Positions 5,743-12,017 of a stretch of DNA of 13,113 bases are shown here, piece after piece. The stretch is from the NCBI GenBank assembly GCA_041477815.1, contig JBGOUV010000181.1:1-13113 (forward strand), given 5' to 3'. How positions within the stretch are numbered: the first letter of the stretch is position 1; every line of letters starts with the position of its first letter. The translations under genes and the position numbers were made by a program. A model generated the notes under the pieces. The model ran no database searches, was not told the origin of the DNA, and saw nothing but the letters and a program-made list of their open reading frames with translations. Origin of the DNA: JBGOUV01 sp041477815 (GTDB taxonomy: Bacteria; Acidobacteriota; Terriglobia; Bryobacterales; JACQDG01).

Positions 5743-7479
5743 ATGACCGTTCGATACGGACTTATCTTCATTATGTTTCTGTCGGCGGCTTTTCAGGCCG
5801 TTGCCGCTCCGACGTTGCGGCTGGCCGGCGCCGACCTGCGGCCGGTGTGGGTGCAGCAGGGAGCGGCCGGTCCGACCAACGTACTGTTCGAGGCCTACAA
5901 CACCGGGGACGGAAACCTGGCCCCGCAGGCGCGAGGGTCGCATGCCTGGCTGCAGCCGGCCGTGGAGGCGGCGCGGGCGTGCAGCTTCGATGCCTCGAAG
6001 ACGTGCCGGCCCGTGCGGTTGGGATTCAATACGGGAGCGCTAACCCCCGGCACGTATCGGGGATTAGTCACGATCACGGATCCTGACGCGGTGGACGCGC
6101 CGCAATCGGTGCGGGTGACGGTGTACGTGAATGGGAATGTTCCGGAGCGGCTGGATTTCTATGTGCCGCCGACGCCCGGAGCCATCGACGCGGTGACCGT
6201 GCAGACGCCGGGCGGTCCGCCGCCGACGTTGCGGGCGACCACGCAGTCGGGCGGCAACTGGCTGGCCGTATCGAGCTCGGGGCTGGGATCGTTTCAGTTT
6301 CTGTACACGCATCGGGTAACGGCGACGGTGCAGAGCGGCCAGGCGGCCGGCAACTACGACGGCTCGGTGGCCATTACCAACTCGACATTTGCCGGAGACA
6401 ATCGCGCGTTGCCGGTGACGCTCCACGTGACCGAGTCGCCGATTGCCCGGCCGGCCACGCCACTGCTGCAGTTGCGCGCCGTGCAGGGCGGGGCGGCCGT
6501 GGAAGCGCCGCTGCCGGTGGCCAACGGCGGGCGCGGGACCCTGACCGTGAGCGGAGCCACGGCGTCGGGCGGGGCCTGGCTGACAGCCTCGCTGACGGAC
6601 GGTGCGGTGAAGGTGAAGGCCGATCCTGCCTCGCTCTCGCCAGGTTTCTATGATGGCGCGGTGGCGCTCGCCAGCAACGCGGCGAACACGCCGGTCACCG
6701 TGGCGGTACAGTTGGAGGTGCAGGCAGCGGGCGCGCCGCTGGCCGACTTCGGCGGGGTGGTGGATGCCGCCTCGTTCGACTCTCCGGTGGCGGGTGGCGC
6801 CCTGGTGTCGTTGTTCGGCTCGCAACTGGCCACCGGCGTGGCGCAGGCCACGGCCATCCCGCTGCCGACCGCGCTCTCCAACACCAGCGTGCTGGTGAAC
6901 GACGTGCCGGCGCCGCTGATCTTCGTCTCGCCGGGACAGATCAACTTTCAGATGCCCTGGAATGTTTCCGGGACGGCGGTGGTGCGGGTGGAGCGCCAGG
7001 GCCAGCGTGGTAATACCGTGTCCGCGGTGATCGCGCGCCGCGCGCCGGGCATCTTTGGACTGCCCGGGACGACTTATGGCATTGCCGTGAACGCCTCCCG
7101 AGGCGAGGGGAACGTGGTGTTTGCGCTGCCGGACATTCCAGCCTTCGCCGCCATACCGAAGGCGGCCGCGCGGCCGGGCGACATACTGGTGCTCTACGCC
7201 AGCGGCGCCGGGCCGGTCAACCCGGCGGCGACCACCGGAGCAGCCTCGGGGGCCGACCCGGTGTCCGCGGTGAGTGACCCGCCGCGGGTGGCCTTCGGAA
7301 GGGGTATCGCCGGACCGTTTGTCGATCCCCTGTTCGTGGGCCTCACCCCTGGATTCGTGGGGCTCTACCAGATCAATGTGCAGGTGCCGGCCGGACTGCC
7401 GGTCAACGCCCGTACCCCGGTGCGGCTCGACTTCGGCAATATCGCCAGCAACATCGTCGAGATTGCGGTGGGTCGTTGA
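5743..7479 (+). CDS. Secreted Ig-like/BACON-like repeat protein with Solibacter C-terminal domain (TIGR03437)
   Basis: A 578-residue exported protein of unknown function. Residues 1-22 form a signal peptide (hydrophobic core GLIFIMFLSAAF, ending AVAA). Three beta-sandwich-like repeats follow, each closing with a similar turn: LTPGTYRGLVTI (100-111), AAGNYDGSVAI (201-211) and LSPGFYDGAVAL (298-309), about 100 residues apart. A cysteine pair at 80 and 88 could form a disulfide. From about 335 to the end the sequence matches the TIGR03437 pattern: DAASF, GALVSLFGSQLA, PAPLIFVSPGQINFQMPW, APGIF, RPGDILVLYASGAGPV and FVGLYQINVQVPAGLP. This domain is abundant at the C-termini of Solibacter exported proteins. 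The ATG is favoured over a GTG six bases earlier by AGGA seven bases upstream. The stop overlaps the next gene's TTG start. Confidence 0.88.
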   Translation: MTVRYGLIFIMFLSAAFQAVAAPTLRLAGADLRPVWVQQGAAGPTNVLFEAYNTGDGNLAPQARGSHAWLQPAVEAARACSFDASKTCRPVRLGFNTGALTPGTYRGLVTITDPDAVDAPQSVRVTVYVNGNVPERLDFYVPPTPGAIDAVTVQTPGGPPPTLRATTQSGGNWLAVSSSGLGSFQFLYTHRVTATVQSGQAAGNYDGSVAITNSTFAGDNRALPVTLHVTESPIARPATPLLQLRAVQGGAAVEAPLPVANGGRGTLTVSGATASGGAWLTASLTDGAVKVKADPASLSPGFYDGAVALASNAANTPVTVAVQLEVQAAGAPLADFGGVVDAASFDSPVAGGALVSLFGSQLATGVAQATAIPLPTALSNTSVLVNDVPAPLIFVSPGQINFQMPWNVSGTAVVRVERQGQRGNTVSAVIARRAPGIFGLPGTTYGIAVNASRGEGNVVFALPDIPAFAAIPKAAARPGDILVLYASGAGPVNPAATTGAASGADPVSAVSDPPRVAFGRGIAGPFVDPLFVGLTPGFVGLYQINVQVPAGLPVNARTPVRLDFGNIASNIVEIAVGR

Positions 7480-8663
7480 CCCAGCGGCTCTACTACGCAG
7501 ACTCTTACCTGACCGCTTTTGACGCCCATATCGTGGAGGTCCGGCCCGCGGCCTCCCGATATCATCTCTATCTGGATCGCACTACTTTCTACCCCTCCTC
7601 GGGTGGGCAGCCGTTTGACACCGGGCAGATTGGGAGCGTGGCGGTGGTGGACGTCCTGGAGGAGGACGAGCGGATCGCGCACGTCGTGGAGCAACCCGCC
7701 GCGGCCGGGCCGGTGCGCTGTGAGATCGACTGGGGACGGCGTTTCGACCATATGCAGCAGCACAGCGGGCAGCACCTGCTCTCGGCGGTGTTCGAGGAAT
7801 TGTTCCGGTACCCTACGGTGAGCTTTCACCTGGGGGCGGAAACGTCGACCATCGACCTGGAGACGCCGGACGCGACGGCGGCGCAGGTGGAGGCGGCCGA
7901 AACCCGCGCCAACGCGCTGGTGTTCGAAAACCGTCCGGTCACGGTAGCATCCTATTCCGCCGAGGAGGCGGCCGCGATCGGACTGCGCAAGCCTACCGAG
8001 CGCGAGGGGACCATTCGGGTGGTGGAGATTGCCGGATGCGACCGGAGCGCCTGCGGGGGTACGCACGTGCGGGCCACCGGGGAGATCGGGCCGATCCTGA
8101 TCCGGCGGCTGGACCGGGTGCGCCAGACGGTCCGGGTGGAGTTCCTTTGCGGGGGCCGGGCCGTGCGGCGAGCGCGGGCCGATTACAAGGCGCTAGCCCG
8201 GGTGGCGCAAGTCTTTTCCGCGCCGCTCGACGAGACGCCGGCGCTGGTGACGGCGCAGATGGAGGCAGCCAGGACGGCCGACAAGACCCGCCAGAAGCTG
8301 GAAGCGGAGCTCGCGGGATGGAAGGGGCGCGACCTGTACGCGAAGACGCCGCCGGACCAGCGCGGCCGGCGCGTCCACCGGGTGAGCGAGGCCGCGGGGT
8401 CGCTGGAGGGGCTGCGGCTGCTGGCGCAGGGCTACCTCGCCGCCGGCCCGGGAGCGGTGTTCTTCGTCACCACCGCGCAGCCGCCGGCGTTGTTGATAGC
8501 CGTGTCGGGCGACCTAGGTCTGCACGCGGGGCAGATCGTCAAGTCGGCGGTCGAGCCGCTCGGAGGACGAGGCGGCGGGAGTCCGCAGATGGCCCAGGGG
8601 AGTCTGCCGGAGGCGGGGAGGCTGGCCGAAGCGGTGCAAAGGATACTGGAACGCCTGGGTTGA
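7476..8663 (+). CDS. alaX: Alanyl-tRNA editing protein, AlaX long type with DHHA1 domain
   Basis: A free-standing homologue of the AlaRS editing domain, which in this family hydrolyses Ser- or Gly-tRNA(Ala) mischarged by AlaRS. The 395 residues start with an AlaRS-like beta-barrel carrying TTFYPSSGGQPFDTG (36-50). The editing domain supplies the zinc set His92 and His96 (HMQQHSGQH) and Cys193 and His197 (CGGTH). A helical linker at about 235-290 leads to a C-terminal DHHA1-type domain with LGGRGGGSPQMAQGS (363-377). The presence of DHHA1 marks the long AlaX class, close to 400 residues. The start is a TTG that overlaps the previous stop (TTGA), with GGTGGG just upstream; no ATG or GTG lies in frame between that stop region and the conserved start LYYADSYLTAF, so translation probably depends on coupling. 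There is no clear functional link to the secreted protein before it. Confidence 0.9.
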   Translation: MTQRLYYADSYLTAFDAHIVEVRPAASRYHLYLDRTTFYPSSGGQPFDTGQIGSVAVVDVLEEDERIAHVVEQPAAAGPVRCEIDWGRRFDHMQQHSGQHLLSAVFEELFRYPTVSFHLGAETSTIDLETPDATAAQVEAAETRANALVFENRPVTVASYSAEEAAAIGLRKPTEREGTIRVVEIAGCDRSACGGTHVRATGEIGPILIRRLDRVRQTVRVEFLCGGRAVRRARADYKALARVAQVFSAPLDETPALVTAQMEAARTADKTRQKLEAELAGWKGRDLYAKTPPDQRGRRVHRVSEAAGSLEGLRLLAQGYLAAGPGAVFFVTTAQPPALLIAVSGDLGLHAGQIVKSAVEPLGGRGGGSPQMAQGSLPEAGRLAEAVQRILERLG

Positions 8664-8696
8664 CGTTGTCTGACAGTCCTGATAGAATGTCTGACA
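8660..8696 (+). promoter_or_regulatory. vapBC promoter with twin operator half-sites
   Basis: TTGACG (8660-8665) and TAGAAT (8683-8688) are separated by exactly 17 bases, a good sigma-70-type promoter. Two copies of TGTCTGACA, a near-perfect palindrome, lie at 8667-8675 and 8688-8696, exactly 21 bp or two helical turns apart. One fills the spacer and the other overlaps the end of the -10 box and the start site. This fits autorepression by the ribbon-helix-helix antitoxin just downstream. The -35 uses the stop codon of alaX. Initiation about 7 bases after the -10 falls on the ATG at 8696. Confidence 0.62.
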
Positions 8697-8944
8697 TGGC
8701 AGCCGACCGCATCTCGATTCGTCTGAGCCCGGAGCTTCGCCGGCGGCTGGAGAAACGGGCCGCTTTGCAGCGGGCCTCGGAGTCCGAGATCGTTCGGGAG
8801 GCGGTGGAAGCATACCTCCAGGGCGCCGAGGGGGCCGTTACTTGCTATGATTTGGCCCTGAAGGCCGGAATCATCGGGAGGATCCAGCAATCCGCCACCG
8901 ACATGTCCACAAATCGCCAGCGCTTTCGGAGCTTCGGCCGGTAG
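8696..8944 (+). CDS. vapB: Ribbon-helix-helix antitoxin (VapB/CopG-like)
   Basis: An 82-residue protein whose N-terminus (DRISIRLSPELRRRLEKRA, then SESEIVREAVEAYL) is a ribbon-helix-helix DNA-binding fold: a beta strand that pairs in the dimer and contacts DNA, then two helices. The C-terminal half (CYDLALKAGIIG...TDMSTNRQRFRSFGR) is the toxin-binding tail typical of this subgroup of CopG-like antitoxins. It should neutralise the PIN toxin encoded next and repress its own promoter. The ATG at 8696 is preferred to the ATG at 8687 because the latter falls inside the predicted -10 box; the transcript would then be leaderless. It ends 14 bases before the CTG proposed as the toxin start. Confidence 0.82.
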   Translation: MAADRISIRLSPELRRRLEKRAALQRASESEIVREAVEAYLQGAEGAVTCYDLALKAGIIGRIQQSATDMSTNRQRFRSFGR

Positions 8945-8958
8945 GCGGCGGGCGGGTC

Positions 8959-9357
8959 CTGGTCGATACCGGACCCCTGGTGGCGCTCTGGTTCGCGCGC
9001 GACGCGCATCACCAGGAGTGTGTGGAGCAGTTGCAACATCTGAGTCCTCCGCTATTCACTTGCTGGCCAGTGATTACAGAGGCAGCCTGGCTCCTGCGCC
9101 GCCATCCGGGAGCTGTACGGCAACTGTTCGAAGGCTTTGAAACCGGTCTCCTGCGACTCGCGGAGCTCGACGAAAGGGCGACGGGCTGGATCGGCCGCTT
9201 CCTGGCGCGCTATCGCGGCGTTGGCGCGCAGGTGGCGGACGCAGCCTTGGTCTACCTGGCCGAGCGCGATGGTATGGACGCGGTGTTCACCCTGGACCGT
9301 CGCGATTTCTCGGTATATCGGATCCACGGGAAGCGAGCCCTGCAACTGCTGCCTTGA
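8959..9357 (+). CDS. vapC: PIN-domain ribonuclease toxin (VapC-like), start codon uncertain
   Basis: A PIN-fold nuclease of about 132 residues, in VapC systems a Mg-dependent endoribonuclease that cuts tRNA or rRNA and stops growth. Acidic active-site residues in order, numbered from the CTG: Asp3 in VDTGPLVAL, Glu41 in VITEAAWLL, Asp94 in QVADAALVYLAE, and Asp113/Asp116 in TLDRRDF. The C-terminus is complete. The start is unusual: no ATG, GTG or TTG lies in frame between the upstream stop at 8848 and the essential Asp3. The first standard start is GTG at 8980, which would delete Asp3. CTG at 8959, after a GGCGGGCGG stretch, gives the family-like start (M)VDTGPL. Alternatives are frameshifted fusion with the antitoxin or a silenced toxin that lost its start. 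Confidence 0.8.
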   Translation: MVDTGPLVALWFARDAHHQECVEQLQHLSPPLFTCWPVITEAAWLLRRHPGAVRQLFEGFETGLLRLAELDERATGWIGRFLARYRGVGAQVADAALVYLAERDGMDAVFTLDRRDFSVYRIHGKRALQLLP

Positions 9358-9359
9358 CC

Positions 9360-9370
9360 TATAATAAGGA
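9360..9370 (+). promoter_or_regulatory. TATAAT overlapping the sppA ribosome binding site
   Basis: A consensus -10 box TATAAT (9360-9365) directly abuts the Shine-Dalgarno AAGGA (9366-9370), five bases before the sppA ATG. The AAGGA clearly supports the 9376 start. The promoter reading is weak: no -35 box is seen 16-18 bases upstream, and initiation near 9372 would exclude the AAGGA from the message. Confidence 0.3.
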
Positions 9371-9375
9371 CTGCC

Positions 9376-11103
9376 ATGGCTAAATTCCTCCTGGGACTCT
9401 TGAGCGGGATCGTTCTGTGCGTTCTTTTTGTCGTGCTGGTGGTGGCCGTGGCCGCGTCGTTTTCCGGCCGGGCGCCGGCGGTAGCCGACGGGTCCACCCT
9501 GGTGCTCGACCTGAGCGGGGAGATTCCCGAGCGCAACCCGAACACCGTGCCGTCGGTACTGCTGCAAGGGGCGCCCAAGCCCACTTTGAAGGAAATCCGC
9601 GACCTCCTGAAGAAGGCCGCCGTGGACAAGCGCATCAATGCCATCGTACTGAAGCCCGGCGGGATGGGGGCCGGGTGGGGCAAGACCGAGGAGATCCGGG
9701 CGGGGCTGGAGGAGTTCAAGAAATCGAAGAAGCCGCTGGTGAGCTGGCTGCAGGTAGCGAGTATGCGGCACTACTACCTGGCCACCGCCGCCGACAAGCT
9801 GTACCTGGCGCCGGAAGGGATGTTGGACGTAAAGGGGTTCCGGGCCGAGGTGATGTTTTTCAAGAACACCCTGAGCAAGATCGGCGTGGATGCCGATCTG
9901 GAGCATATTGGCAAGTACAAGAGCTTCAGCGAGCCGTTCACCGAAACCCGGATGTCGGACGCCTTCCGCGAGGTGACCAATTCCATCCTGGATACGGTGC
10001 TGGACCAGTTTGTGACCGTGGCCGGTCAGGCGCGGCGGATGGAGCCCGCCGCCATGCGCGCGGCGCTCGACCAGGGCCCTTTTCTGCCGGCGGCGGCGGT
10101 GCAGGCCGGGCTAGCCGACGGGCTCAAGTACGAAGACGAGGTATTCGACGAGGTCCAGCAGCTCACCAAGGTCAAGACCATCAAGAAGCTGAAGCCCGAG
10201 GACTATAACCGGGTCAGCCTGGAGTCCCTGGGGCTGGCCGGGGGAAGCAAGATCGCGCTGGTGTACGCGGTGGGAGACATCCTGCGCGGCGACGATGACA
10301 TGAGCCCCTTCTCGGGCAGCCAGTCGCTGGGGTCGGACAGCATCTGCCGGGTGCTGCACGAAGTGGGTGAGGATAAATCGCTGAAGGGCGTGATCATCCG
10401 CATCGATTCTCCGGGCGGCGACTCCATCGCCAGCGACCAGATCTGGCGGGAGATGAACCTGCTGAGCAAGAAGAAGCCCCTGGTCATCTCGATGTCGGAC
10501 GTGGCCGCCTCGGGCGGGTATTACATGGCCATGTCGGGGGACCCCATCCTGGCCTACGCCACCACGTACACCGGTTCGATCGGAGTGGTGTTCGGCAAGA
10601 TGAGCCTCAAGGGTTTGTATGATAAGATAGGTGTCAATAAGGAGATACTTAGCCGGGGAAAGAACGCCGAGATCGACACCGACTACCGGCGTTTCACCCC
10701 GGCCGAGCGCGAGAAGGTGGTGGGGGACATCCGCGAAGTGTACCGGGATTTCGTGGAGAAGGTGGCCCGGGCGCGGAAGCGGCCGCACGAGGAGATCGAG
10801 GCGCTGGCCCAGGGACGGACCTGGATGGGGTCGCAGGCCAAGCAGAACGGCCTCATCGACGAGCTGGGGGGCTATGACCGCGCGATCGCGCTGGTCAAGG
10901 AAAGGGCCAAGCTGCGTCCGGAGGATAAAGTGACGCTGGTGGCGTATCCGGCGCCGAAGAAGTTCCTGGAAGTGCTGCTGTCCAAGCTGGGGGGCGTGAG
11001 CGGGGAGAGCCTGATCCTTTCCAAGCTGCAAGGGCTGCCGTGGCGGGCGCTGCTGGGCGGCGGGATGATGAAGATCTCTCCCTATTCGATTGCCATTCAG
11101 TAA
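9376..11103 (+). CDS. sppA: Signal peptide peptidase SppA, 67K (tandem-domain) type
   Basis: A 575-residue membrane-anchored serine protease of family S49, which degrades cleaved signal peptides in or at the cytoplasmic membrane. One N-terminal transmembrane segment (residues 4-28) is followed by two crotonase-like domains. The Ser-Lys dyad is split between them as in E. coli SppA: Lys182 in GKYKSFSEPF of the first domain and Ser379 in DVAASGGYYMA of the second. The second domain also shows VIIRIDSPGGDSIAS (339-353), TGSIGVV and the GRTWMGSQAKQNGLIDELGG motif. Length is slightly below the E. coli protein (618). The ATG has AAGGA five bases upstream. Its TAA overlaps the next start as TAATG. 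Confidence 0.93.
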   Translation: MAKFLLGLLSGIVLCVLFVVLVVAVAASFSGRAPAVADGSTLVLDLSGEIPERNPNTVPSVLLQGAPKPTLKEIRDLLKKAAVDKRINAIVLKPGGMGAGWGKTEEIRAGLEEFKKSKKPLVSWLQVASMRHYYLATAADKLYLAPEGMLDVKGFRAEVMFFKNTLSKIGVDADLEHIGKYKSFSEPFTETRMSDAFREVTNSILDTVLDQFVTVAGQARRMEPAAMRAALDQGPFLPAAAVQAGLADGLKYEDEVFDEVQQLTKVKTIKKLKPEDYNRVSLESLGLAGGSKIALVYAVGDILRGDDDMSPFSGSQSLGSDSICRVLHEVGEDKSLKGVIIRIDSPGGDSIASDQIWREMNLLSKKKPLVISMSDVAASGGYYMAMSGDPILAYATTYTGSIGVVFGKMSLKGLYDKIGVNKEILSRGKNAEIDTDYRRFTPAEREKVVGDIREVYRDFVEKVARARKRPHEEIEALAQGRTWMGSQAKQNGLIDELGGYDRAIALVKERAKLRPEDKVTLVAYPAPKKFLEVLLSKLGGVSGESLILSKLQGLPWRALLGGGMMKISPYSIAIQ

Positions 11104-12017
11104 TGATTAGACGAGGACTGCTGTGGCTGGGCCTGGGCGTGGGCCTGGCGCGGGGCGCTATGGGTAAGCACGAGTACGCGGAAGTGAATGGGGTCCGGCT
11201 GCACTACGTCGCCGCCGGTGAAGGGAAGCTGATCCTGTTCCTGCACGGCTTTCCGGAGTTTTGGTACGAGTGGAAAAAGCAGCTCCTGGAATTCAGCCGG
11301 GACCACCGGGCCGTGGCGCCCGACATGCGGGGGTACAACCTGTCGGCTAAGCCGGAGGCGCTGGAACAATACCAGATGCCGGTCCTGATCGAAGATGTCC
11401 GCGCGCTGGTGAAGCACCTGGGGCGCCAGAAGTGCATCCTGGTGGCGCATGACTGGGGAGGGGCGGTGGCGTGGGTGTTCGCCGCGGCGCATCCGGAGAT
11501 GGTGGAGAAGCTGGTCATCATCAATGCGCCGCATCCGGGGGTGTTCCAGCGGGAGCTGCGCGAGAACCCGGCGCAGCAGAAGGCCAGCCAATACATGCTC
11601 CTGTTCCGCAGCGCCGGGGCCGAGCAGGCACTGGCGGCGGATAACTATGCGCAGTTGGTGAAGATCGTTCTGGGGGGCCACCACACCGCAGAGGACCACC
11701 AGGCCTACCTGGAGGCCTGGTCTCAGCCGGGAGCGCTGACCGGCGGCCTGAACTATTATCGGGCCAACCGGGTGGGACCGCCGGCACAGGAAGGCGAGCC
11801 GGTAGCATCACTCGCGCCGAACCTGCCCCTGAAGATTCAGGCCCCCACTCTGGTGATCTGGGGCGAGAAGGACACGGCCCTTCTGACCGGCAACCTGAAC
11901 GGCCTGGAGGAGTATGTCCCGCGCCTGACGGTGAAGCGTATCCCCGACGGCTCGCACTGGGTGATCCACGAGAAACCGGATCTGATCAACCGCCACATTC
12001 GAGACTTCCTGCGATGA
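11103..12017 (+). CDS. Alpha/beta hydrolase, epoxide hydrolase-like, probably exported
   Basis: A 304-residue alpha/beta-hydrolase of the epoxide hydrolase/haloalkane dehalogenase branch. It has the oxyanion motif HGFPEFWYEW (48-57), the nucleophile elbow VAHDWGGAVA (114-123) with Asp117, cap-region LNYYRANR (216-223) with tyrosines 218/219 that could polarise an epoxide oxygen, the acid Asp257 in WGEKDTAL, and His285 in GSHWVIHEKP. An Asp nucleophile with cap tyrosines favours epoxide hydrolase over an esterase; fluoroacetate dehalogenase-like activity is also possible. The ATG overlapping the sppA stop gives an N-terminus with RR followed by GLLWLGLGVGLARGA, a likely signal peptide or anchor; a shorter cytosolic form from ATG 11160 would begin just before the conserved domain. 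The stop overlaps the next gene as ATGA. Confidence 0.86.
   Translation: MIRRGLLWLGLGVGLARGAMGKHEYAEVNGVRLHYVAAGEGKLILFLHGFPEFWYEWKKQLLEFSRDHRAVAPDMRGYNLSAKPEALEQYQMPVLIEDVRALVKHLGRQKCILVAHDWGGAVAWVFAAAHPEMVEKLVIINAPHPGVFQRELRENPAQQKASQYMLLFRSAGAEQALAADNYAQLVKIVLGGHHTAEDHQAYLEAWSQPGALTGGLNYYRANRVGPPAQEGEPVASLAPNLPLKIQAPTLVIWGEKDTALLTGNLNGLEEYVPRLTVKRIPDGSHWVIHEKPDLINRHIRDFLR

Noticed and set aside
8687..8695. Earlier ATG for the antitoxin at 8687
   Set aside because: It lies inside the predicted -10 box and adds only MSD; the ATG at 8696 matches the family N-terminus and the predicted transcript start.
8851..8944. Programmed -1 frameshift joining antitoxin and toxin
   Set aside because: The toxin frame is open across this overlap, but I found no convincing X-XXY-YYZ slippery heptamer, and the antitoxin ends with a normal family C-terminus.
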